A model generated the notes under the pieces. That model was not told the origin of the DNA. It did no database searches and saw only the letters and a program-made list of their open reading frames with translations. The position numbers and the translations under genes are program-made. DNA of 58,921 bases. Origin: a virus. Position 1 is the first letter of the stretch, and each line of letters starts with the position of its first letter. The stretch is taken from positions 1-58,921 of the IMG/VR virus record IMGVR_UViG_3300018080_000203, one strand, 5' to 3'. Of this stretch, positions 49,635 through 57,372 are shown piece by piece.

Positions 49635-50088
49635 TTGTTCTCCCTTTGTCATCCGGAGCAGAAAGCTCCAAAATTGGATCAAAGATCTGTTCAACTTTGA
49701 TTGGCGAAAGATCAGGCAAAGGAACCCCCACAGAACCCAATACATCCTCCACTCCACATCCTTTTTCGTGCCAATCGTCGACCAACCAAACCAATCTAGT
49801 CTGACCATCCCACCCAATAGGTTTTATAGAAACATTGTTGTCACAAAGAATGATTTTCTCCCTCATCTCTTTCATATGATCTTTGGCTTCATCAAATGTT
49901 GCAGCACCTATGGTGTGATGCATCTTTGATTTGAGCCGAACACACCTTGTCTCAAGATCTTGATAAGGAACAGGATGCTCCTCAAAAAAACAAACATGAT
50001 ACCGACCAGTGTCTACATCACGAAGAATGCATAAAATATCAAATGGTCCTCCGGTATAGCTCTTCATATCCATGTTCTGTATCAGCAT
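49624..50088 (-). CDS. Hypothetical protein
   Basis: A 154-residue protein with a beta-rich first half (GPFDILCILRDVDTGRYHVCFFEEHPVP) and a second half with IGWDGQTRLVWLVDDWHEKG. No family recognised. ATG 50088 has GAGGTG upstream at normal spacing; a GTG two codons earlier is possible. Overlaps gene 49308-49634 by 11 bases. Confidence 0.5.
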   Translation of the reverse strand: MLIQNMDMKSYTGGPFDILCILRDVDTGRYHVCFFEEHPVPYQDLETRCVRLKSKMHHTIGAATFDEAKDHMKEMREKIILCDNNVSIKPIGWDGQTRLVWLVDDWHEKGCGVEDVLGSVGVPLPDLSPIKVEQIFDPILELSAPDDKGRTNGQ

Positions 50089-50138
50089 CGCCACACACCT
50101 CGCTTGTTATTTGTGAATCTTCTTTTATGTCTCTTGTT

Positions 50139-50429
50139 TTACTCATGCCAGCACGCACGATATCCACCGTGTTCGTCTTTTTTAGGTTCTCCTTCGCACT
50201 TAGGACAATACGGTATTTCTATGGGCTTGACCTCGCCCCACCCAGAACAATTGTTTCTAACAACGCAATGGATTGACACATAGCACGTAACGGACAATAC
50301 AACTGTGTTACATTCATTGCATCGCCACATCTTCTCGTCCTCCGTATCGAGGTGATAATTCCCGGCCACATGATTAGCAATATCATCTATGAACTCTTTT
50401 TTCGTCCGTTTGCTTTCTGGTATGTTCAT
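50139..50429 (-). CDS. Zinc-ribbon protein
   Basis: A 96-residue protein with CNECNTVVLS near residue 37 and PYCPKCEGEPKKDEHGG near residue 73. Related in layout to gene 48202-48444. The stretch 50089-50138 downstream holds no gene. Confidence 0.55.
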   Translation of the reverse strand: MNIPESKRTKKEFIDDIANHVAGNYHLDTEDEKMWRCNECNTVVLSVTCYVSIHCVVRNNCSGWGEVKPIEIPYCPKCEGEPKKDEHGGYRACWHE

Positions 50430-50441
50430 CTTCGATCCCCT

Positions 50442-50987
50442 TTATCTCACTAAAAACCAACGAAACAATTTTGTTCTTCTTGAAATAGCAAGACTCCTAA
50501 GTCTACGAATCGCTTTCGCTTCCAACGGTCGAACACGTTCTTTTCGAACACCTAAAATATTCGCAACTTCATCAACAGTCATTTTTTTTACAACTTTCTC
50601 ATTAACAAGACCAAACCGCATTCGTAAAATTCTTTCATCACGCTCTGACAAAAGACCAAGAGCCTCATCAATATAAATCCTCAGCTCTACATTATCATAT
50701 GCATCTGCAACAACGGCTGAAGCTGCACGAGAATACTCACTATGTAATAAAGTAGCTTCATAAACTTCAGTCTTATTCGACACCTCACCAAAAATTTCAT
50801 CTGAATCAATCCCAAAAAAAGAAGCTATAGCTCTTGCTGTGCTAGTCAACTGTCCATTCTTTTTTTTACACGACAAACTCCCACACTCATACCGTTGATA
50901 TGCTGTTCTACTGACCCCTATACACTGAGCCATTTCAATCTGACTCAACCCAATTTCTTTTCTCGCATTCCTTAACCAATTATTCAT
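50442..50987 (-). CDS. XRE-type HTH fused to sigma-70 region 4-like domain
   Basis: A 181-residue protein. Residues 1-60 are an XRE helix-turn-helix (WLRNARKEIGLSQIEMAQCIGVSRTAYQRYE). Residues about 107-165 match sigma-70 region 4: LGLLSERDERILRMRFGL, then MTVDEVANILGV and RKERVRPLEAKAIRRLR, where sigma factors have RERIRQIEAKALRKLR. No region 2 is present, so it cannot melt a promoter alone. It may redirect host RNA polymerase or regulate promoters. ATG 50987 is preferred: GGAGAG then has normal spacing. Confidence 0.7.
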   Translation of the reverse strand: MNNWLRNARKEIGLSQIEMAQCIGVSRTAYQRYECGSLSCKKKNGQLTSTARAIASFFGIDSDEIFGEVSNKTEVYEATLLHSEYSRAASAVVADAYDNVELRIYIDEALGLLSERDERILRMRFGLVNEKVVKKMTVDEVANILGVRKERVRPLEAKAIRRLRSLAISRRTKLFRWFLVR

Positions 50988-51034
50988 TTTAATCAATCTC
51001 TCCATCAGTCATTATTGAATCTCACTCAAAATCA

Positions 51035-51907
51035 TCATGGTCTCATCCACTCCAACGTCAAAATCATAAACCTAGTGTTCAATGTAGGTTTCGCGCCTTT
51101 TCTCTCTATTTCATAAAGCATTGGTTTTCTCTTAGACTTAGATCCAATCGCCCATGGCAACGATCTACCAGGCAAAACAGCAACTTCAGTACCATACATA
51201 AAATGATCAGCACATAAATCACACAATCCCATCCATCGTTTCTTGAGCATCACTTCACAAGTCGCATCACGATCAATACAATGATGGCAATATGTCGGAT
51301 TTTTTAAGTACCTTTTCCTTGGAACAAACCTGTCGTCATAGCATATCTTTGAGCAATAAATCTCCTCATCATGACAAACTCCGCTCGAACGCTCAAATAT
51401 CGTCTCGCAGACTGGACAATTACAAAACTCTTTTGTTGACTTATCACAACATATCTTTGAACAATAAATCTCGTTACCACGACGAACTCCGCTCGAACGT
51501 TCAAATATCGTTTCGCAACCTGAACAATTGCAAAACTCTTTTTTTGACTGATAATAGCAATCTCTCGAACAATAAGGCCCTCTTTTTCCAGCCCTGACAC
51601 GTGCTAATTCTGCGCGGCGGCTTTTCCAAAATTTGATTCCACAAAAAACACAACTCAACTCGACTTCAACAGGTGGTCTAGTGATCCGCCGCACGACAGG
51701 CCGAACGACGGAAGCAACCCTTGCAACCTTTTTTGGCTTCTGCTTTTTGCGGCTCCGAATAACACGCTTAGCTGCCTCTTTTACAGATTCGTCGACTTCA
51801 TTGTCATAACAATCCTTGAAAAATTTAATATCTCGCTCATGGATATACTTTTCGATCATTTTGTCGACAGCACTTGGCAATGGAATCGCTTTCTTCTTAT
51901 CAGCCAT
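51035..51907 (-). CDS. Tandem zinc-finger protein
   Basis: A 290-residue basic protein. After a Lys/Arg-rich region come three 36-residue repeats, each with two CxxC-type pairs (CVFCGIKFWKSR-YCSRDC; CSGCETIFERSSG-YCSKIC; CPVCETIFERSSG-YCSKIC), plus a fourth Cys cluster (YCHHCIDRDATC, CDLCADHF). This resembles repeated FCS/TRASH-like zinc fingers. It probably binds nucleic acid. The C-terminus is a small beta domain. ATG 51907 fits the overlap with the next gene. Confidence 0.6.
   Translation of the reverse strand: MADKKKAIPLPSAVDKMIEKYIHERDIKFFKDCYDNEVDESVKEAAKRVIRSRKKQKPKKVARVASVVRPVVRRITRPPVEVELSCVFCGIKFWKSRRAELARVRAGKRGPYCSRDCYYQSKKEFCNCSGCETIFERSSGVRRGNEIYCSKICCDKSTKEFCNCPVCETIFERSSGVCHDEEIYCSKICYDDRFVPRKRYLKNPTYCHHCIDRDATCEVMLKKRWMGLCDLCADHFMYGTEVAVLPGRSLPWAIGSKSKRKPMLYEIERKGAKPTLNTRFMILTLEWMRP
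51343..51660 (-). repeat. 108-bp tandem repeat, three copies, coding
   Basis: Three direct copies start near 51351, 51459 and 51567 (period 108 bp, 36 codons). The first two are nearly identical and the third is diverged. They encode the zinc-finger repeats of gene 51035-51907. Lengths in whole codons and frame maintenance show that expansion was by duplication within the coding sequence. Confidence 0.8.
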
Positions 51908-52262
51908 TACCAAACCTCGCTCCAAGTCTCTCAAAAATCTCCCACATCATTTCTATGTGCTGAATTTCTTCCTGAGTAACAACAATGGATTCAAAAATTC
52001 GCTTCATATAAAGTTCATCTATAACACCACAAATACCAAGTTTTCTTTGTTCTCTTAGTGACTTTGCAAACTTATGTATCTTTGCCGCATCTTCAATAAA
52101 AATACTCCTATCCACCAAAACCCTCCTTGCCGACGTTTGAAAAGGAGGTTTTTTAGACTCATGCTGACAAACACCTCGATCAGTCGACGCATAATACCAC
52201 TGACTTTTGTGAAGACGGCATTTCAAACAATGATGATAATAATCAATTTCTTCATCAGACAT
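51900..52262 (-). CDS. Small protein with CxxC and C-terminal helix
   Basis: A 120-residue protein. Near the N-terminus HHCLKCRLHKSQW may bind zinc. The C-terminal segment (EEIQHIEMMWEIFERLGARFGNG) is repeated in the next gene upstream (EEEKHVKEMWGIFEELGARFG). It ends by overlapping gene 51035-51907. The start ATG 52262 is in the corresponding overlap upstream. Confidence 0.5.
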   Translation of the reverse strand: MSDEEIDYYHHCLKCRLHKSQWYYASTDRGVCQHESKKPPFQTSARRVLVDRSIFIEDAAKIHKFAKSLREQRKLGICGVIDELYMKRIFESIVVTQEEIQHIEMMWEIFERLGARFGNG

Positions 52263-52458
52263 TACCAAACCTCGCTCCAAGTTCTTCAAAAATCCCCCAC
52301 ATCTCTTTGACGTGTTTCTCTTCTTCATAAGTGGGCTGAGTATTCAATCTCACTGCGAATTCATCCATAATATCTGTGCCAAGTTCTCGTTGACGTATCC
52401 TTAATTTTTTCATTTTGTAAGCCCTCGCCGCCTGTGCAAAAAAAGTACGCTTATCCAT
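52255..52458 (-). CDS. Small helical protein
   Basis: A 67-residue protein with two helices (FFAQAARAYKMKKLRIRQREL, then EEEKHVKEMWGIFEEL). Its 3' end and the junction to the next gene are duplicated at 51900-51950. GGAGGATTTTG precedes ATG 52458. No family recognised. Confidence 0.5.
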   Translation of the reverse strand: MDKRTFFAQAARAYKMKKLRIRQRELGTDIMDEFAVRLNTQPTYEEEKHVKEMWGIFEELGARFGNV

Positions 52459-52918
52459 CAAAATCCTCCTCCCCTAGTTCATCAAGCATTTTGACAAATA
52501 CACTTCGAGGAATAGCGATCCAATCCTGCTCGGCCGTCGTCACTGGCTTGCCGAGCTTACGCCACAACTCAGACGCTAAGCGACCGAGCACCAATTCGTT
52601 AAATCTAATCGCCAAGAATGGATACTTGAATAAATCAGCAGCCTCACTCGTGATCTTGTTGAGCCACTGAGCCTCAAGTCTCAACGACTTCCCTTGTGTA
52701 GTTTTGCACTCACCATGAAACTCGAAGAGACCAGCTCCAACATGGGCAACATCTCCTTTTGCGTCACAACGGCTCCCAGAGCCCTTTTGACGACGCCCTC
52801 CAAGAGCCTTAGCAGTGGACTCCTCGTGAGCCCTTGGAGCCTTGTGGCGTGCTCTGCGCCCATCAGCGTCATCGCCACCGTATGGACCATGCAATGGTGG
52901 ACGTTTTTTATCCCTCAT
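52451..52918 (-). CDS. PD-(D/E)XK endonuclease (Hjc-like resolvase type)
   Basis: A 155-residue protein. After an Arg-rich N-terminus comes KALGGRRQKGSGSRCDAKGDVAH, then FEFHGECKTTQGKSLRLEAQWL and KYPFLAIRF. Asp of KGDV, and Glu and Lys of ECKTT, fit the PD-(D/E)XK core, with the GSG loop typical of archaeal Hjc-like and phage resolvase-like enzymes. It would cut branched or specific DNA. This is a second recombination nuclease in the window. Confidence 0.65.
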   Translation of the reverse strand: MRDKKRPPLHGPYGGDDADGRRARHKAPRAHEESTAKALGGRRQKGSGSRCDAKGDVAHVGAGLFEFHGECKTTQGKSLRLEAQWLNKITSEAADLFKYPFLAIRFNELVLGRLASELWRKLGKPVTTAEQDWIAIPRSVFVKMLDELGEEDFDG

Positions 52919-53258
52919 CGATTATCCCGAGTACGCTATCTATCACTTCATCAACTACACCACCAACGGCACACCAAGTCGAAGTAACGAGAAATCTCTT
53001 AATCTTTGCAATCAACTTGTCCTTATGCTCCAATCCTCGCTCATACCACACCTTCTCTGTGTGACCAACCCACCCACCACATTTTGAGCAAATGTACTTT
53101 TGCAAGTGCAACGGTATCAATGATCGATCACACTGAAAATCGTGAGGTCCCTCGCACTCTTCGAGCCGTCTGTCGCGCTCTTCGCAAACCAACCTATACT
53201 CTTGAAGATTATTCTCGACGACTTCCATTTGTCTCACAAACTCACTCTTCTCTGGCAT
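52908..53258 (-). CDS. Zinc-ribbon protein with coiled coil
   Basis: A 116-residue protein. The N-terminus is helical (FVRQMEVVENNLQEYRLVCEERDRRLEECEGPH). The middle carries a split zinc site (FQCDRS, YICSKCGGWVGH). The C-terminus has a hydrophobic segment. ATG 53258 follows GGAGCG and lies 28 bases after the start predicted from promoter 53293-53321. Confidence 0.55.
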   Translation of the reverse strand: MPEKSEFVRQMEVVENNLQEYRLVCEERDRRLEECEGPHDFQCDRSLIPLHLQKYICSKCGGWVGHTEKVWYERGLEHKDKLIAKIKRFLVTSTWCAVGGVVDEVIDSVLGIIDEG

Positions 53259-53292
53259 TGTTTGACGCTCCAAAAAGGCAAAACACAACCCT

Positions 53293-53321
53293 AGTATGGT
53301 GTCACAAATTACGTCTGTCAA
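53293..53321 (-). promoter_or_regulatory. Promoter of gene 52908-53258
   Basis: TTGACA at 53321-53316, 17-base spacer, CATACT at 53298-53293. The -35 region TTGACAGACG matches that of the promoters at 51 and 46033. It lies in a 73-base gap between genes, as expected. Confidence 0.6.
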
Positions 53322-53331
53322 TAGGCTAAAT

Positions 53332-53658
53332 TTATGAATTAGGCTCGGTGATCCATGTTCTAAGACGAACAATCTTACATTCTAACAAATTACCTTTGTT
53401 CTTGCGTTCACGCGAAGTAGGAAGACGATTTCTCAAGCTCATTGAAACCTCATCATCAGGTACGCGGTTTTCAGCCCCACACACTTCGCATTCAAACCAC
53501 ACGTCATCCCAGTCATTAGAAGTCTCGCAAGGCGCACGCCCAATACTACGACTCAAGTCCGGCTCTTCTATACCCAAAGTCGAAGTACAATCAGCACATT
53601 TTACACGCCGCTGCCACGCCTTCGGTTTTTGTTTTTCTACACGATGAAAGACTTTCAT
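53332..53658 (-). CDS. Zinc-ribbon protein
   Basis: A 108-residue protein with CADCTSTLG near residue 21 and FECEVCGAENRVP near residue 55. Basic at both ends. GGAGGAGG precedes the ATG. It overlaps gene 53655-54404 by an ATGA. No family recognised. Confidence 0.55.
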   Translation of the reverse strand: MKVFHRVEKQKPKAWQRRVKCADCTSTLGIEEPDLSRSIGRAPCETSNDWDDVWFECEVCGAENRVPDDEVSMSLRNRLPTSRERKNKGNLLECKIVRLRTWITEPNS

Positions 53659-54404
53659 CGACCTCCTCCTTTACCTACAAACTTGAACTGCGAAATATAA
53701 ACCATTTGACCAGTCGTACCTTTGCTGATTTTTTCAATACATGCATCGCACGTTACATAAGACATCGAACGCCCATCTTTGGTCTCAAGAACAGGTGGGT
53801 TACAACCGCTTGAATTGCACTCTTTATCTGTTCCACAAACTGGACATCTGTGAATATGGTGTAGCTTTTCCTCTGTCTTACAGATTGGAGATCGATTAGT
53901 GTGCTGTAACTCTTCCTTTACCTTCTCTAAAACCTCTGTTGGATGGATGCTCTGTAGGTTTTCTTCTATCTTCGCTCCAATGTCTGTTTTGTACCACCCA
54001 GAATTCGCATCCTGAGCTACAGCACCCCTTGCCTTGAGCACCTTAAGATGAATCCTCATAAACGCCATATCCATATTGAACTCCTTGGCCAACATTGATA
54101 CGCGCCACGCCCTCCTTTTCTCCAATATCTTCAAAACGTCAATTTCTATTTCTGATAATGGTATCCGTATATTGTCATTTACAACAAAGAAAGAGATGAT
54201 TACACTTACCCCTTTTCGTGTTCTATACAAAGTCTTATCTTTTCGCTCAAATACATACCCTTCATTGATCAGTTTTTCTACACGACATGATAATATTGCT
54301 TTTTTTGTGCTCAATCTCTTTGCCAACTTACACAAATCCAACCCTTTATCAGACAACATCACAAGTATCTCTACGTCTTTCTTGTCGATTACGTTCTCCA
54401 ACAA
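53655..54404 (-). CDS. Double winged-helix protein with zinc ribbon
   Basis: A 249-residue protein. Residues 1-70 (KKDVEILVMLSDKGLDLCKLAKRLSTKKA, VEKLINEGYVFERKDKTLYRTRKG) and 80-155 (LSEIEIDVLKILEKRRAWRVSMLAKEF, LKVLKARGAVAQ) are two winged helices. A zinc ribbon follows (CPVCGTDKECNSSGC, CDACIEK). It probably regulates transcription. The start is TTG at 54404, with no clear ribosome site, so the true start is uncertain. Confidence 0.6.
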   Translation of the reverse strand: MLENVIDKKDVEILVMLSDKGLDLCKLAKRLSTKKAILSCRVEKLINEGYVFERKDKTLYRTRKGVSVIISFFVVNDNIRIPLSEIEIDVLKILEKRRAWRVSMLAKEFNMDMAFMRIHLKVLKARGAVAQDANSGWYKTDIGAKIEENLQSIHPTEVLEKVKEELQHTNRSPICKTEEKLHHIHRCPVCGTDKECNSSGCNPPVLETKDGRSMSYVTCDACIEKISKGTTGQMVYISQFKFVGKGGGR

Positions 54405-54430
54405 GAAAATCTTGTCTTGATCATGGGTTG

Positions 54431-54637
54431 TTATTTTTTTTTTGAATCTCTTATTGATGTTTGCTCAAGACTTTCGAATTCAATGAGCTTCAACATACGA
54501 CGGATTGTGTTGTTGTAATCCTCTCTAGCAGCAAGAGTTTTTATCTTTTCCAAGAGCTGACTGCACGTTTTTTCGGCCACCTTCCTCTGAGCATCAGCTC
54601 TCTCGTATTCAACAAACAATTCAATCAATTCCCTCAT
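54431..54637 (-). CDS. Small helical protein
   Basis: A 68-residue helical protein (MRELIELFVEYERADAQRKVAEK, LLEKIKTLAAREDYNN). ATG 54637 is chosen: AAAGGTG lies five bases upstream. No family recognised. Confidence 0.45.
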   Translation of the reverse strand: MRELIELFVEYERADAQRKVAEKTCSQLLEKIKTLAAREDYNNTIRRMLKLIEFESLEQTSIRDSKKK

Positions 54638-54654
54638 AACAACACCTTTTGTTT

Positions 54655-55086
54655 TCACATATCTAAAATTCTTGAAATCTTAATTCCAATCCTTTTTGCA
54701 AAAGAAAATACTTTATCGTCCTTTCTGTAAGATTGTCTGTAATAAATGGCTTTGATACCAGCATTTGCAATCATTTTGAAGCACAACCAACACGGAATTG
54801 CAGTCACATAAATCGAACTCCCCTTGATCGCTACTCCATTCATGGCCGCCTGAATAATCGCGTTAGCCTCAGCGTGGACTGTCCTAACGCAATGATTTTC
54901 CTCTAGCAAGTGACCCTCGTCATCACAATGAGGAAGCCCACGGATCGAACCATTGTATCCAGTGGAAAGAATGGTTCTGTCCCTTACAATAACAGCGCCA
55001 ACATTACAACGGTCACATGTTGACCTCGTGGCCACCTTCTCAGCTATTCCCATGAAATACTCGTCCCAAGACACTCGATCAGTCAT
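54655..55086 (-). CDS. dCMP/deoxycytidylate deaminase
   Basis: A 143-residue protein with the cytidine deaminase zinc motif: VRTVHAEANAIIQAA (His and Glu) and TAIPCWLCFKMIANAG (two Cys). CNVGAVIV and STGYNGS-GLPHC are typical of the ComEB/dCMP deaminase family. It converts dCMP to dUMP, feeding dTMP synthesis for phage DNA. ATG 55086 follows GAGAGG. All metal ligands are present. Confidence 0.9.
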   Translation of the reverse strand: MTDRVSWDEYFMGIAEKVATRSTCDRCNVGAVIVRDRTILSTGYNGSIRGLPHCDDEGHLLEENHCVRTVHAEANAIIQAAMNGVAIKGSSIYVTAIPCWLCFKMIANAGIKAIYYRQSYRKDDKVFSFAKRIGIKISRILDM

Positions 55087-55095
55087 CACAGCCTC

Positions 55096-55284
55096 TCAAT
55101 TCTTGAAGTAGCTCCATTCTAGATCGTCAGGAGGATCAGATTTCAACTCCTTTTTCATTTTTTCGATGTGTTCTTTTGCTTCTTGCGGGATAGAAAAACC
55201 ACCAACACAAGGCGATTCACCATCACCATTCCACCTCGGATCTGACTCAGAAGAAACACACCACGAACCTGCCTTCATAACCAT
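55096..55284 (-). CDS. Small hypothetical protein
   Basis: A 62-residue protein. The N-terminal half has two Cys (SWCVSSESDPRWNG, SPCVGGFSIP). A charged helix follows (EAKEHIEKMKKELK). GAGGTG lies just before ATG 55284. No family recognised. Confidence 0.5.
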   Translation of the reverse strand: MVMKAGSWCVSSESDPRWNGDGESPCVGGFSIPQEAKEHIEKMKKELKSDPPDDLEWSYFKN

Positions 55285-55295
55285 AGCTCACCTCA

Positions 55296-55922
55296 CTATC
55301 GATAAGTTTTTCTCAATTCTACCTCTCGATTCGACCAAAGATATGTTGAGACAGCCCTGTCATATTGAAACGTTAATTCAAAAGCAGTCTCAGCACACCA
55401 AAGCCTAAATTGATCCGAAAGAGCACCACCATGATTATCGAGCTCTTCCAGAAGATCTTCGTATTGTTCTGGACTAGTTATGACAGCGATTGACTTCCAG
55501 TTTTTAGCCGCCGCTCGGATCATGCAAGGGCCACCAATATCAATGTTTTCAACAGCTTCTTCCATCGTACAATCATTTCTTGCAATCGTATTCTCAAACG
55601 GATAGAGGTTGCAAACAACGAGATCGATAGGCTTGATCCCGAGCTCATCAGCTTGACGTTGATGCTCCTCATTGTCCCTGTCGTAAAGAAGAGCACTCTC
55701 GAAATTGAACGAAATCGTCTTCATTCGTCCAGAAAAGTAAGAGTCTTTTTCGTTTCCAGTGATGTCCCGAATAGGAATTACTGGAACACCTGCTCCTTCA
55801 ATGACTCTTGCCGTTCCTCCAGTGCTGACAATCTCTATTCCTCTCCTCCTGAAGCTCTTGGTTAACGCAACGATTCCAGTCTTGTTACTGACGCTACAAA
55901 CGGCTCGTCTTACTTTGCGCAT
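55296..55922 (-). CDS. purH: Stand-alone IMP cyclohydrolase domain (PurH N-terminal half)
   Basis: A 208-residue protein matching the first domain of the bifunctional PurH. CSVSNKTGIVALTKSF and IEIVSTGGTARVI open the MGS-like fold. PurH active-site residues map to Lys68 (GRMKT), Tyr107 (CNLYPF), Asp128 (IDIGG) and Lys140 (RAAAKN). The usual KTLHP is KTISF, and a few residues are missing there. The AICAR transformylase domain is absent. If active, it closes FAICAR to IMP, the last step of purine synthesis. ATG 55922 follows GGGAGGCGTG. Confidence 0.8.
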   Translation of the reverse strand: MRKVRRAVCSVSNKTGIVALTKSFRRRGIEIVSTGGTARVIEGAGVPVIPIRDITGNEKDSYFSGRMKTISFNFESALLYDRDNEEHQRQADELGIKPIDLVVCNLYPFENTIARNDCTMEEAVENIDIGGPCMIRAAAKNWKSIAVITSPEQYEDLLEELDNHGGALSDQFRLWCAETAFELTFQYDRAVSTYLWSNREVELRKTYR

Positions 55923-56269
55923 CACGCCTCCCTTATGATGAATCTAACGATTTTGTACCCATCCTGACTTCTTTCTACTTCCATCGCAACGAAGCCATAA
56001 CCATCATCATTAATGCCAACGATTCCGTTTATAATTCCAAGTGTTCCAATATTTGGAGAACGCCCTTCTCGCTCACGCACCTGAATAGTTGGATCATTGG
56101 CAAGTTTTCTATTACAAAAGACTCTATTCTCAAACAAAGCACTAATTGCATGTGGATCGCTCTCTAAAGCTCGATTAAGCACAGCCACAACATGTTTCGC
56201 CAGCTCAACCTTTTCCTTCGCCTCTCTCTCAGCCGCTAACTTCTCGTCATCTGGAAAAGAAAACACCAT
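55922..56269 (-). CDS. Hypothetical protein
   Basis: A 115-residue protein. The N-terminus is charged and helical (DDEKLAAEREAKEKVELAKHVV). The C-terminal half is beta-rich (GTLGIINGIVGINDDGYGFVAMEV). No family recognised. One-base overlap with the cyclohydrolase gene suggests co-expression. The 81 bases upstream (56270-56350) contain only a 13-codon frame without a ribosome site. Confidence 0.5.
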   Translation of the reverse strand: MVFSFPDDEKLAAEREAKEKVELAKHVVAVLNRALESDPHAISALFENRVFCNRKLANDPTIQVREREGRSPNIGTLGIINGIVGINDDGYGFVAMEVERSQDGYKIVRFIIREA

Positions 56270-56350
56270 CTTACCTCCAATGTTCTAAGATTCCTGCTTT
56301 TACTCAGTGTTCTTCTCAGGCTCTACTTCTTCAATGGTCACAGGAGGTAT

Positions 56351-56590
56351 CTAAAGTGTTTCCTCGCGATACTTCTCGTGACTCTCTCTAAGATGCTCCT
56401 CGTAGGCTGCTACTGACTCATCGGCTGCCTTGACAGCACAACGTCTTGCATAATCCAAAAGCTGTTTTCCATGGTATCGATGACTTGTAGTACGCATTAC
56501 GTACCAGTTAATACACCCAAAAGTAGAAGCCCATACTAGGCGTATTGTCTCCTCTTCTCCTCTTGTCAGCGGAACGTCAGGTTTTACCAT
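56351..56590 (-). CDS. Small hypothetical protein
   Basis: A 79-residue helical protein (TRGEEETIRLVWASTFGC, LLDYARRCAVKAADESVAAYEEHL). ATG 56590 is preferred because AAGGAG then has normal spacing; ATG 56596 lies one base from it. No family recognised. Confidence 0.5.
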   Translation of the reverse strand: MVKPDVPLTRGEEETIRLVWASTFGCINWYVMRTTSHRYHGKQLLDYARRCAVKAADESVAAYEEHLRESHEKYREETL

Positions 56591-56592
56591 GG

Positions 56593-56850
56593 TCATACTC
56601 CTTTATACTCCTTCGTCTTAATAGCTTTTATCGTCTCATCAATCTTCCAAACCTCAGCAATCCTCATAGCACAATCGGCATACAGACCAATCAAGCCACT
56701 AACCGTAACGGCAGCAGAACGCCACATTTTCATCTCTATTGCTGTTTGAAACCGCGAGGCAGCCTCTTTTGCTTTTATTGATGAGTATTCTAACTTGTTC
56801 CTGCAAAGATCCAGCTCTGCAACGAGCTGTTTTATACGTTTCTCGTCCAT
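56593..56850 (-). CDS. Small helical protein
   Basis: An 85-residue protein, almost all helix (EKRIKQLVAELDLCRNKLEYSSIKAKEA, SAAVTVSGLIGLYADCAMRIAEV). GGAGGGAGAC precedes ATG 56850. No family recognised. Confidence 0.5.
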   Translation of the reverse strand: MDEKRIKQLVAELDLCRNKLEYSSIKAKEAASRFQTAIEMKMWRSAAVTVSGLIGLYADCAMRIAEVWKIDETIKAIKTKEYKGV

Positions 56851-56904
56851 GTCTCCCTCCACATACGGCAAAAAAACAATCCACTCCTTACAGAATATCT
56901 ATTG

Positions 56905-57372
56905 TCAATCCTCCAAAATATCCACAGTGTTTGCTATAATCCTCACGAGTTGTGGACTTAGATTGAATCGCTTGCGATTGTGCTCCAAAGAATCAAGGCA
57001 ATGCCCTCCAGCTCTTCTCGACGAAATAATCCAATCACAAACCATTTCAACAAGATCCACTAGCGTCATGCCATCAACGCCATTATCGTAATGTTCAGGA
57101 TGATGACGATTGTTCTCGTAATGATGTTTGAGAGCCGTCCCCATCTGAACAAGAGCGCTCTTGTATTCTTCCGAGCCATATTCCATCTGCTTGAGCTTTG
57201 GCCCCCATTCAGCAAAAAGATCGAGCTCAGGCTGTTCGAGCTTCGAGGCATCATGGTTATGCGCTCGTTGACCTATCTTTTTTGCCACGCTGTACATGAG
57301 AGACTCGACTTCTTTGATGTGACTCTCGATGTTACTTATGGCAGCATTGCGCGTCGCTTCATCTATCGGCAT
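56905..57372 (-). CDS. DUF5662 family, HD-like protein
   Basis: A 155-residue protein. Its His/Asp motifs (AHNHDASKLEQPEL, KHHYENNRHHPEHYDNG, LVDLVEMVCDWI) match the DUF5662 family of phage proteins, which look like HD-domain metal enzymes. The metal ligands seem intact. The substrate is unknown; a nucleotide phosphohydrolase role is possible. GGGAGG precedes the ATG. Confidence 0.7.
   Translation of the reverse strand: MPIDEATRNAAISNIESHIKEVESLMYSVAKKIGQRAHNHDASKLEQPELDLFAEWGPKLKQMEYGSEEYKSALVQMGTALKHHYENNRHHPEHYDNGVDGMTLVDLVEMVCDWIISSRRAGGHCLDSLEHNRKRFNLSPQLVRIIANTVDILED

Noticed and set aside
51343-51660. CRISPR-like repeat array
   Set aside because: The repeats are long, contiguous, in frame and encode zinc fingers; there are no unique spacers.
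56270-56350. A 13-codon GTG frame between genes
   Set aside because: It is too short, and the bases before it are CCTCCT, the opposite of a ribosome site.
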